Assembly (NCBI RefSeq): GCF_002218195.1
Contig: NZ_CP022336.1
Span: forward strand, 1,855,001 to 1,919,000
Length of the DNA: 64,000 nucleotides
DNA from: Sphingorhabdus sp. SMR4y
GTDB taxonomy: Bacteria; Pseudomonadota; Alphaproteobacteria; Sphingomonadales; Sphingomonadaceae
Direction of reading: 5' to 3'
A model generated the notes under the pieces. The model ran no database searches. It had not been told where the DNA came from and worked only from the letters and a program-made list of their open reading frames with translations. Shown here one piece after another: positions 54,067 to 63,922 of this stretch (its first letter is position 1; every line of letters starts with the position of its first letter). Both the position numbers and the translations under genes were made by a program.

Positions 54067-55368
54067 ATGCCGATGAGCGAGAATTATATCGACCAGATGA
54101 AAGCGCTGATGGAATGGGAGGCTTCCCGTACCGCACCGCCAGAGGGATTTCCACGCCTGCCTGACCTGCCCGCTGGCCGCTATACCAGCCAGGAATATTA
54201 CGATCTCGAGCAGCAATATCTGTGGAAGAAAACCTGGCTGTTCGCGGCGCATATCGATGAAGTCCCCGAACCCGGCTGTTTCATGAAATGGGAACAGATT
54301 GGCGATCCGATCGTCATCGTGCACGGCATGGATGGGGAAATCCGGGCCTTCTACAACACTTGCCGCCATCGCGGTGCGCCGGTGGTAACCGAAGAAAGGG
54401 GCCGGTCGCCGCGGCTGATGTGCGGTTATCACAACTGGACCTACAAGACCGATGGCAGCCTCGTCGGGGTGCCGGAGAAACAGGATTTCGGCCCTGATTT
54501 CGACATGTCCTGCCGCAGCCTGATCCCGGTCAGATGCGAGAGGCTCGGCAATCTGATCTTTGTCAATTTTGACGAAGAGGCGATGCCGCTCAAACAGTGG
54601 CTGGGGCCGGTCTGGGATGAGTGGAAAGAATTCCGCTTTGACAAGATCAGGCTTGCCGCGCGCCACAGTTTCGACCTGCAGTGCAACTGGAAGGTGGCGA
54701 TGGAAGCCAATATGGAGGTCTATCACGTCCCCTTCATCCATCCCGACACGGTTGCGCCTCTGGTCGACAGCAAGCGCAATGTGAACACCCTGTATCCCAA
54801 CGGCCATGCGCGGATGCTTGCGCCTGCGCCCGAGCAGACCGACCGCGAACATGTCCGCGCCATCGACAGTCCGCCCCGCTGGCAGGAAATTGAAGGCGTC
54901 GGCGAATTTGGCCGCACCTGCACCCAAAGCTATACGATGTTCCCCAACTGGGTGTCACCGCTGAGCAATTATTTCGTTCCGCCACTGATCTTCTGGCCGA
55001 CCTCCTTGAATACCACCCGGCTGGAACTGGTAACCATGGCCATGGACTGGGGTGATGGCCCGGCACCGGATCTGTGGACCGTGCCGGACGAAAGCAAAGC
55101 CAATGGCCGGGACATGTCGCCGATCATTCTCGAGGACACGCAGTTCGGCGAAATGATCCAGAAATCGATGGAAAGCGATGGCTTCAAAAGCGTGCCGCTA
55201 AGCTATCAGGAAGCGCGCATCTACAGCTTCCACCAGACTTGCGACAAGATGATCGGTCTCAACCGGGTGCCGGACCATCTCGCGGTGGAACAAGTGATCG
55301 GCGACGAATGGGTCTATCCTAACGACCCCCGCGTCGCGCAGATGGAACAGATGGAAGCGGCGGAATAG
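54067..55368 (+). CDS. Rieske nonhaem iron oxygenase, alpha subunit
   Basis: A 433-residue ring-hydroxylating-type oxygenase. Rieske cluster ligands are in CRHRGAPVV and CGYHNWTYK; the mononuclear iron site is NMEVYHVPFIH (two His) with a later Asp in HQTCDKMIGL. It hydroxylates or demethylates an unknown substrate, needing electrons from a reductase not found beside it. Twelve bp after the molybdopterin enzyme. Confidence 0.9.
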   Translation: MPMSENYIDQMKALMEWEASRTAPPEGFPRLPDLPAGRYTSQEYYDLEQQYLWKKTWLFAAHIDEVPEPGCFMKWEQIGDPIVIVHGMDGEIRAFYNTCRHRGAPVVTEERGRSPRLMCGYHNWTYKTDGSLVGVPEKQDFGPDFDMSCRSLIPVRCERLGNLIFVNFDEEAMPLKQWLGPVWDEWKEFRFDKIRLAARHSFDLQCNWKVAMEANMEVYHVPFIHPDTVAPLVDSKRNVNTLYPNGHARMLAPAPEQTDREHVRAIDSPPRWQEIEGVGEFGRTCTQSYTMFPNWVSPLSNYFVPPLIFWPTSLNTTRLELVTMAMDWGDGPAPDLWTVPDESKANGRDMSPIILEDTQFGEMIQKSMESDGFKSVPLSYQEARIYSFHQTCDKMIGLNRVPDHLAVEQVIGDEWVYPNDPRVAQMEQMEAAE

Positions 55369-55413
55369 CGGCTGGCTTCGTCAAGGCTTTTAAAGAGTGA
55401 CAGGGAGAGACTG

Positions 55414-56169
55414 ATGGGACGCGTCCAGGACAAGATCATATTGCTGACCGGCGGGGCCATGGGACTGGGCAAGGCCGCGGCACAGCGCCTGATCGAGGAA
55501 GGCGCCCGGGTGATCATCACCGATCACAACGCCGAAGCGGGAACCGCAACCGCAGCGGAATTGGGCGACAAGGCCGCGTTTCTGGAACAGGATGTGACCG
55601 ATCCCGGACGCTGGGGCGAAATCATCACCCATGTCGAGGCCAAATATGGCCGGCTCGACGTGCTGGTTAACAATGCCGCCGTCACCGTTTTCGGTTCGAT
55701 TGCGGATGTGAGCTACGAGGATTTCAAACGCTGCTATACCGTCGATGTCGACTCGATATTCCTTGGCTGCAAGAGTGCCCTGCCGCTGATGAGCAAGACG
55801 GGCGGGTCGATCATCAACCTGTCCTCGGCAGCTGCGATCAATGCCAGCGCCGATCTGGTCGCCTATAACAGCGCGAAAGCCGCGATTCCGATGCTGACCA
55901 AATCCATTGCCCTTCACTGCGCGCGTGAGAAAAACAAGGTCCGGGTCAATGCGGTGCTGCCCGGCACGATCATGACCCCCAATGTCCGCAGCGTCATCGA
56001 CGGAACTCCGAACCCCGCCGAAACGGAAGAATCCTTCGCGTTGGCCCAGCCGGTCGGCCATATGGGCGAACCCGACGATATCGCGCATCTGATTGTCTAT
56101 CTGGCTTCGGACGAAAGCAAATTCGCCACAGGCGCCGCGTTCGCGGTTGATGGTGGGCTGAGCATCTAG
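55414..56169 (+). CDS. Short-chain dehydrogenase/reductase
   Basis: A 251-residue classical SDR: TGGAMGLGKAAAQRL (cofactor loop), NNAAVTVFG, the catalytic Ser in INLSSAAAINA and YNSAK with Tyr and Lys, and the C-terminal DESKFATGAAFAVDGGLSI. An Asp (TDHNAE) after the second strand favours NAD over NADP. Third gene of the molybdopterin-Rieske-SDR run (45-bp gap). Confidence 0.9.
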   Translation: MGRVQDKIILLTGGAMGLGKAAAQRLIEEGARVIITDHNAEAGTATAAELGDKAAFLEQDVTDPGRWGEIITHVEAKYGRLDVLVNNAAVTVFGSIADVSYEDFKRCYTVDVDSIFLGCKSALPLMSKTGGSIINLSSAAAINASADLVAYNSAKAAIPMLTKSIALHCAREKNKVRVNAVLPGTIMTPNVRSVIDGTPNPAETEESFALAQPVGHMGEPDDIAHLIVYLASDESKFATGAAFAVDGGLSI

Positions 56170-56224
56170 CCTGCCGGGCCGGTCACCGGATATGGGCGAT
56201 GTTTTATATTGCAGCAAAGCCTAG

Positions 56225-58428
<2,204 letters not shown>

Positions 58429-58433
58429 TCGCG

Positions 58434-59366
58434 ATGCCCGGCGCCGCTCACAAGACAGTCGCGATCACCGGCGCGACCGGCTTTGTGGGCAGCCGGATGC
58501 TTGATCTGGTCATCCGGCACGGCTTTCGGGCGCGCGCGCTGACCCGGCGCAAGCAGGATGAACGTCCCGGCATCAACTGGATACGCGGCGCGCTGGACGA
58601 TCCGGACAGTCTCGAAAGACTGTGCCGCGGCGCGGATATGGTTCTGCACATCGCCGGTGTCGTCAACGCGCCGGACAGAGCCGGTTTTGAAGCTGGCAAT
58701 GTCGCAGGAACATTGGCCGTCATCGAAGCTGCCAAACAGTCGGGAACAAAACGGTTCATCCATGTGTCCTCGCTGGCTGCCACGCAGCCGCAACTGTCGA
58801 TTTACGGAGAAACCAAAGCGAAGGCGGAAAAACTGGTCCAGACCAGTGGCCTCGACTGGACCATCATCCGGCCGCCGGCGGTCTATGGCCCCGGCGACGG
58901 CGAATTTCTCGACCTGTTCAAGATGGCCCGACTGGGGTTCCTGACCCTGCCGCCCGACGCAGACGGACGTTTGTCGGTGATTCATGTTGAAGATCTGTGT
59001 CGCGCCCTGCTGGCATTGCTGCCGGAGCAGGAGGATTATACCGCGAGGATATTCGAGGTTGATGATGGCAAGCCCGGCGGCTGGACCCAGACCGGCTTTG
59101 CCAAAGCGATTGGTCAGGCAATGGACAAACGCGTTGCCACGATTGCGACGCCCAAAGCCTTGCTCCGGCTGGCTGCCGGGGCCGACCGCCTGCTGCGCGG
59201 CGACCGGGCCAAGCTTACCGGAGACCGGGTCAATTATTTTTGCCATGATGACTGGACGATAAACCCGCAGAGGCGCTTGCCAGCTCAATATTGGCAAGCG
59301 CAGGTCGAGACCCGCCAGGGGCTCAAGGATACCGCGAAATGGTATCGCCAGAACGACTGGCTGTGA
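58434..59366 (+). CDS. NAD(P)-dependent epimerase/reductase (NDUFA9-like; candidate ceramide reductase CerR)
   Basis: A 310-residue extended SDR: GATGFVG (13-19) cofactor loop, VLHIAGVVNAPDR, HVSSLAATQ and YGETKAKAEK with the Tyr-xxx-Lys pair. Gene order near an acyl carrier protein and a serine palmitoyltransferase resembles the Caulobacter sphingolipid locus, where a reductase of this family (CerR) acts on the oxidised ceramide. This role is inferred from context, not from residues. It overlaps nothing but starts 5 bp after proB. Confidence 0.72.
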   Translation: MPGAAHKTVAITGATGFVGSRMLDLVIRHGFRARALTRRKQDERPGINWIRGALDDPDSLERLCRGADMVLHIAGVVNAPDRAGFEAGNVAGTLAVIEAAKQSGTKRFIHVSSLAATQPQLSIYGETKAKAEKLVQTSGLDWTIIRPPAVYGPGDGEFLDLFKMARLGFLTLPPDADGRLSVIHVEDLCRALLALLPEQEDYTARIFEVDDGKPGGWTQTGFAKAIGQAMDKRVATIATPKALLRLAAGADRLLRGDRAKLTGDRVNYFCHDDWTINPQRRLPAQYWQAQVETRQGLKDTAKWYRQNDWL

Positions 59367-59372
59367 CGCTGA

Positions 59373-59891
59373 TCAGATGATCGGTCCGGCTATCTGCTCG
59401 TAAACATAGGCGATGAAAGTCAAGGTGAGTCCGGTCAGGAACACGCGGTAAGCCCAACCCAGAAAACGGTATTTCTTGCGGCCCAGGATTGTTCCCATCT
59501 GGTAGATGTCGCGCAGCATCGCACGGTAGACCGATTCCTGTGTTTCAAATTCCTCGCTCAACAGCCGTTCGATAAATTCCTCTTCTGACAGGCTGGTAAA
59601 CCCGCCAAAGAACAGAATATTTGTCGGCCCGCCTTTGCGCGGCGTAAAGGCCGGCATCACCGCGATTGCGGCCAGCCCGGCCGAGCAGAATGCTGCGATC
59701 GCCAGAATCATCAAAGGTATCGACAGATCACCGGTGCGGCTCTGGCCGATGGCAAGCGTGAACACTATGAAGGTCGCACCGATCAGCATATTGGCCTTAT
59801 GGTCCGCCATCATGCTCAACTGGACATGATGCTGCTGGGTCGTTCGCAGCGCATAAACCGCATCATCCGGCCATTTTCTCTCTTCCACCAT
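59373..59891 (-). CDS. PycTM-like membrane protein (Pycsar effector family, DUF5706)
   Basis: A 172-residue protein with three helices (about 34-50, 57-80, 147-166). Residues 28-38 (MADHKANMLIG) before the first helix fit the PycTM family, whose members in Pycsar anti-phage systems are thought to disrupt the membrane on binding cCMP or cUMP. The ATG at 59891 has AGGGGG before it; an upstream Met (59999) is less likely. Convergent with the CerR-like gene and divergent from the acyl carrier protein gene. No cyclase gene is adjacent, so a defence role is open; it may be a domesticated relative. Confidence 0.68.
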   Translation of the reverse strand: MVEERKWPDDAVYALRTTQQHHVQLSMMADHKANMLIGATFIVFTLAIGQSRTGDLSIPLMILAIAAFCSAGLAAIAVMPAFTPRKGGPTNILFFGGFTSLSEEEFIERLLSEEFETQESVYRAMLRDIYQMGTILGRKKYRFLGWAYRVFLTGLTLTFIAYVYEQIAGPII

Positions 59892-60030
59892 ATCCAGTCC
59901 CCCTAAGCTTGTGAGAAAGTGACATAATCGGCGCTTTTGGGCAAGCTGATGCCGCTTTTGCGCCTTATTCGCTTGCCAATGGGGCGTATGTCTTGGCAAA
60001 GGTCAGGAATAGCAATTTTGAAAGCATATT

Positions 60031-60276
60031 ATGGCAAATCGCGAAGAAATCATGGCCAAGGTCGGAGAGCTGATCGGGCCGTTCAACAACAAGGGCGTCG
60101 AACTGACCGCCAGCACCACTTTTCAGGGTGATCTCGAATGGGACAGCCTGACGGTCATGGACTTTGTCGCTGCGGTCGAAGACGAATTTGATATCATCAT
60201 CACCATGAACATGCAGGCCGAGATCGAAACCGTCGGCCAGCTCGCCGATGCCGTCGCAAAGTTGATGGAAAGCTAG
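60031..60276 (+). CDS. Acyl carrier protein (sphingolipid-type)
   Basis: An 81-residue ACP with the phosphopantetheine Ser in the motif WDSLTVMDF. Acidic helix pattern before and after. Position just upstream of spt matches the dedicated ACP of alphaproteobacterial sphingolipid loci (AcpR) rather than the fatty-acid AcpP. Supplies the acyl chain to serine palmitoyltransferase (inference). Confidence 0.9.
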   Translation: MANREEIMAKVGELIGPFNNKGVELTASTTFQGDLEWDSLTVMDFVAAVEDEFDIIITMNMQAEIETVGQLADAVAKLMES

Positions 60277-60286
60277 AGCCGGACAC

Positions 60287-60358
60287 CCGTTCGCCCTGAG
60301 ATAGACTAAGGGTCGCACGAGCGGGTGATTGGTACTTCGACAGGCTCAGGACTAACGG
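60287..60358. repeat. Imperfect inverted repeat between acyl carrier protein and spt genes
   Basis: CCGTTCGCCCTGAG (60287-60300) and CTCAGGACTAACGG (60345-60358) are near-complementary; the right arm continues to the left as CTTCGACAGG, like the repeat at 7185-7243. It may form a hairpin in the message just before spt, where the spt ribosome site (GGAAGTAA) also lies. Confidence 0.55.
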
Positions 60359-60367
60359 AAGTAAAGC

Positions 60368-61567
60368 ATGACCGATCTACTCAGTAAATTTGATCCGCTC
60401 ATTCAGGAGCGCGAAACCCTTCTGGCGACGGGCGTAAAGGACCCGTTCTCGCTGGTGATGGAAGAGGTGCTCTCGCCCACCGTCGCCATCTGCAACGGCA
60501 AGAAAACCATCCTCCTTGGCACCTATAATTATATGGGCATGACCTTTGACGAGGATGTTCGGCAGGCCGGCCTCAAGGCGCTGGAAGAATTCGGCTCCGG
60601 CACCACCGGCAGCCGCGTGCTCAACGGGACCTACAGCCTGCATCGCGATTGCGAGGAAGCGCTCAAGGAATTCTACGACATGGACCATGCGATGGTCTTT
60701 TCCACCGGCTATCAGGCCAATCTCGGGATCATTTCGACGTTGGCCGGCAAGGGCGACTATGTCATCCTCGATATCGACAGCCATGCATCGATCTACGACG
60801 GCTGCGCGATGGGCAATGCCGAGATCGTCGCGTTCCGCCACAATGATGTCGAAGCGCTGGAAAAGCGCCTGAAGCGCCTGCCTGCCGCAGCCGGCAAGCT
60901 GGTTGTTCTCGAAGGCGTCTATTCGATGATGGGCGATGTCGCGCCGCTCAAGGACATGGTTCGCATCTGCAAGGAAAACGGTGCGATGGTGCTGGTCGAT
61001 GAAGCGCACAGCATGGGCTTTATTGGCGAAAATGGCCGCGGTGTCTGCGAAGAACAGGGCGTAATTGACGACGTCGATTTCATCATCGGCACGTTCAGCA
61101 AAAGCGTCGGCACGGTTGGCGGCTTCTGCGTCTCCAACCATCCGAAGGCCGAAATCCTGCGTCTGGTCTGCCGTCCCTATGTGTTCACCGCCAGCCTGCC
61201 GCCCAGCGTCATGGCCACCGCCAGCACATCGATCCGCAAGCTGATGCACAGCGGCAACAAGCGCGCGCATCTCTGGGAGAATAGCAAGAAGCTCCACAAG
61301 GGCCTGCGCGACCTGGGCTTCACGCTCGGCACGCCGGAAGCGCAAAGCGCGATCATCGCCGTGATCATGCCCGATCTCGAAAAAGGCGCGATGATGTGGC
61401 AGGCGCTGCTCGCCGAAGGGCTTTATGTGAACCTAGCAAGACCGCCAGCGACACCCGCGAATATGACTCTGCTACGCTGTTCATTATGCGCGGAACATAC
61501 AAGCGAACAGGTCGACCAGATATTGGGCATGTTTGAAGCGGCCGGGAAAGCGGTCGGGGCGATTTGA
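60368..61567 (+). CDS. spt: Serine palmitoyltransferase
   Basis: A 399-residue PLP alpha-oxoamine synthase that condenses L-serine with an acyl thioester to 3-keto-sphinganine, the first committed step of sphingolipids. GTFSKSVGTVGGF holds the PLP Lys; LVDEAHSMGFIGENGRGV and FSTGYQANLGIISTLA are the PLP-pocket blocks. Length matches Sphingomonas SPT (about 420). Follows the ACP gene. Confidence 0.94.
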   Translation: MTDLLSKFDPLIQERETLLATGVKDPFSLVMEEVLSPTVAICNGKKTILLGTYNYMGMTFDEDVRQAGLKALEEFGSGTTGSRVLNGTYSLHRDCEEALKEFYDMDHAMVFSTGYQANLGIISTLAGKGDYVILDIDSHASIYDGCAMGNAEIVAFRHNDVEALEKRLKRLPAAAGKLVVLEGVYSMMGDVAPLKDMVRICKENGAMVLVDEAHSMGFIGENGRGVCEEQGVIDDVDFIIGTFSKSVGTVGGFCVSNHPKAEILRLVCRPYVFTASLPPSVMATASTSIRKLMHSGNKRAHLWENSKKLHKGLRDLGFTLGTPEAQSAIIAVIMPDLEKGAMMWQALLAEGLYVNLARPPATPANMTLLRCSLCAEHTSEQVDQILGMFEAAGKAVGAI

Positions 61568-62103
61568 TGCCAGTCAGAAATAGACATCAGATTCAATTGT
61601 TTCTGATCGCTATTTTCTCTATTTTTGGCTTAGCTGCATGTGATGCCCAAAAAGCCCAAGCTCCCTCGGATGAACTCATAACAGAAACAAAGTCTATCGA
61701 AGTCTATCCTCACGCCAAGTCGGTACGTTTATTCATTGAAGACCGACCACTCAACGACGATGGCTTCTTTGGTATGGGCAATGTCGATGGGGTCGAGTTG
61801 ACTTCCGAGCAACGAATGATGTTTGAAAAAGCCATCTTTCGTCAAATCATCGTTCAACGTCCCGAAAGTGGCGAAGGTGCCTACGAAGAAGCATGTTTTA
61901 TTCCCCACCATTTCTTCCGATATTTTAATGAATTGGGAGAAATGGTTGGCGAAATAGAAATTTGCTTTTGTTGCGATGGAGGGTTGGCCAGTCCGGCATT
62001 GATCGAACCTGCGGATGATCAGTGGGTCGAATATGACATAGCAACAATCAAGAAATTGGTTCAATCGATGGACCTTCCAACGGACGTAAACTGTAATGAA
62101 TAA
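61567..62103 (+). CDS. Hypothetical lipoprotein, AT-richer than neighbours
   Basis: A 178-residue protein with a lipoprotein signal: basic start, hydrophobic run, lipobox LAAC (Cys25). The mature part has several Cys (EACF, EICFCCDG, VNCNE) and an acidic bias. No family recognised. It starts at ATG overlapping the spt stop (TGATG) and ends overlapping the enoyl-CoA hydratase start by 8 bp, so it is translated with both. Its codons are visibly AT-richer than spt and the hydratase, which suggests a later insertion into the run. Confidence 0.75.
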   Translation: MPVRNRHQIQLFLIAIFSIFGLAACDAQKAQAPSDELITETKSIEVYPHAKSVRLFIEDRPLNDDGFFGMGNVDGVELTSEQRMMFEKAIFRQIIVQRPESGEGAYEEACFIPHHFFRYFNELGEMVGEIEICFCCDGGLASPALIEPADDQWVEYDIATIKKLVQSMDLPTDVNCNE

Positions 62104-62890
62104 TCCCATCCTCATCGAACAGCGCGGCGCGATAGAAATCCTGACGCTCAACCGCCCCGACAAGCTCAACACAATGAACGAGGATATGATCTTCGCGCTG
62201 CAGGATTATTTCCGCGGCCTACAGAAGCGCCACGATATCCGCGTGGTCCTGTTCCGCGCCGAAGGCCGCGCCTTTTGCGCCGGCCTCGATATTGGCGGCT
62301 GGAAGAATGACGGGTCAGCCGGGCAGGTCCAGCATGTCTGGCGCACCCAGCGATCCATCGCCACGGTGATGCAGCTGATGCGGCAATGCCCGCAACCGAT
62401 TATCGCGCTAGCACAAGGGGCGGCTTGCGGCGGCGGTTTTTCGCTGCTGCTGGCCAGCGACGTCCGTTTTGGCGCGCCGTCGCTGAAGATGAATGCGGCC
62501 TATATCAAGATCGGACTCGGCGGTTGCGATATGGGATCGAGCTATTTTCTGCCGCGCATGGTTGGCGCGTCGATTGCGTCGGAACTGATCCTGACCGGGC
62601 GTTTCATCCATGCCGAACGGGCGGAGAAATACGGGCTGATCAGCGAAGTCGTCGAGGAGAGCAAACTGCTCTCGACCGGCCTGTCGCTAGCGGAAGACAT
62701 GCTCGACACCGCGCCGATGGGTCTGCGCCTGTCCAAGGATGCGCTCAACCGCAATATCGATGCGCAGAGTTTCGAAGCGGCGCTCGCCATCGAGGACCGG
62801 CAGCAGGTGATGCTGTCGATGACCGAAGACAGCCGCGAGGCGGCCAAAGCCTTTTTTGCCAAAAGAAAGCCGGATTACAAGGACCGGTGA
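62096..62890 (+). CDS. Enoyl-CoA hydratase/isomerase family protein
   Basis: A 264-residue crotonase-fold enzyme: RAFCAGLDIGGW and QGAACGGGFSLLLASDVRFG form the oxyanion hole; KIGLGGCDMGSSYFLPR is the active-site loop. Stand-alone. It probably hydrates or isomerises acyl-CoA in degradation; it may or may not belong to the sphingolipid group before it. Confidence 0.88.
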   Translation: MNNPILIEQRGAIEILTLNRPDKLNTMNEDMIFALQDYFRGLQKRHDIRVVLFRAEGRAFCAGLDIGGWKNDGSAGQVQHVWRTQRSIATVMQLMRQCPQPIIALAQGAACGGGFSLLLASDVRFGAPSLKMNAAYIKIGLGGCDMGSSYFLPRMVGASIASELILTGRFIHAERAEKYGLISEVVEESKLLSTGLSLAEDMLDTAPMGLRLSKDALNRNIDAQSFEAALAIEDRQQVMLSMTEDSREAAKAFFAKRKPDYKDR

Positions 62891-62895
62891 GTTCT

Positions 62896-62986
62896 CGTCA
62901 TCCTGAACCTGTTTCAGGATCTCGTCACTCTTGCTACCACCTTCCGGTTCGAGTTCCCGGGGTCCTGAAACAGGTTCAGAATGACG
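62896..62986. repeat. Pair of inverted REP-like elements between convergent genes
   Basis: 62896-62921 and 62963-62986 are near-exact reverse complements (one mismatch in 24), each with an internal palindrome (CTGAA-cctg-TTCAG). They are of the same family as the 31-bp elements around the GIY-YIG gene. Together they can fold as a long hairpin at the ends of the enoyl-CoA hydratase and nucleotidyltransferase transcripts. Confidence 0.75.
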
Positions 62987-62989
62987 GGC

Positions 62990-63907
62990 TCACTTGATCG
63001 CCCCCCCGGCAATCAGCCGCGGCAACATCACCAGCGCGCCCAATATCGGCCATCTGCGCTGCCAGGGTTTGATCACATAATCGGTTCCGGCATGGCGGTT
63101 GATCTTCCACGCCAGATAGTCAATCCCGCCGGCATAGGTGGCGGATGCCTTGGCCAGCCTGGCGAGCGTCAGCAATTTCCCGTTGCGCCGCAGTTGCCGC
63201 CATCTTTTCTCGACCGCGTCGCGGGAGGCAATGATTTTGAGATCCCGGCCACCAGCCGCATCCCGCGCGGCAATCGCCGCCATCACGGCCGGCCCAAATC
63301 GCGCATAACGTTCGGGATCGGAATCGACGACGGAATCGGAGCGATCCTTCCGCTCGGCGCGCAACTCCGCGCCGTAGGTCAGTTCGAAGCCCCGCTTCCA
63401 GAGATCAATGACCCTGTGTTCGGTGTCGATGTCCATCATCGGGAAACTCATGTCGAACAGGGTGATCGCAGCGCCCTCGATCGCCTCGACCGCCCGCAGC
63501 CCTGCCGCTTCATCTGCCTGCCAGACCAGCCGTGAGGGTTGGGCAAAGCGGGCCCAGACACTGACCGCGCTGGCGCCGATCCGGTTCAGTCTATGGAAAT
63601 CTGCCTCGCTGAGCACCGCCACCTTGGCGACCAGCCCGTCATGTTCTGCCGGAAAGACATTGGGCGGCAGACGTCTGTTCGCCGCCACCAGCCAGCTTTT
63701 GCCATAAGCCGCCTCGTAGTCCGAGACGATCAGGTAGAAATCGAGCATCTGCCCTTCGAGCTCGGTGGTGCGCAGGCAGGAACCGTAAAACAGCACTGCC
63801 CGCGACGCCTCGCCATATTGCGCGGCGATGGCAGCGGCAAAGGCCGTCACCCGCGTGTCGACGGGCTCGGCCAGTTCCTGCGCTATCAAGGTCTTGAGTT
63901 CGCTCAC
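62990..63907 (-). CDS. Nucleotidyltransferase-like protein (Tam41/MMP37-like, tentative)
   Basis: A 305-residue protein with LFYGSCLR near residues 39-46 and MLDFYLIVSDYEAAYGKSW, followed by LPPNVF; the order Gly-Ser, Asp-Phe, aromatic-Trp and LTYGAELRAE resembles Tam41, the CDP-diacylglycerol synthase first known from mitochondria. If so it makes CDP-DAG for phospholipids. The match is by pattern only and low-complexity regions differ. C-terminal PILGALVMLPRLIAGG is hydrophobic. Confidence 0.5.
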   Translation of the reverse strand: MSELKTLIAQELAEPVDTRVTAFAAAIAAQYGEASRAVLFYGSCLRTTELEGQMLDFYLIVSDYEAAYGKSWLVAANRRLPPNVFPAEHDGLVAKVAVLSEADFHRLNRIGASAVSVWARFAQPSRLVWQADEAAGLRAVEAIEGAAITLFDMSFPMMDIDTEHRVIDLWKRGFELTYGAELRAERKDRSDSVVDSDPERYARFGPAVMAAIAARDAAGGRDLKIIASRDAVEKRWRQLRRNGKLLTLARLAKASATYAGGIDYLAWKINRHAGTDYVIKPWQRRWPILGALVMLPRLIAGGAIK

Positions 63908-63922
63908 GCGAAAGCTTCTAGC

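Noticed and set aside
53833-54927. A minus-strand 364-codon frame opposite the Rieske gene
   Set aside because: No domain seen and it spans a real gene boundary on the other strand.
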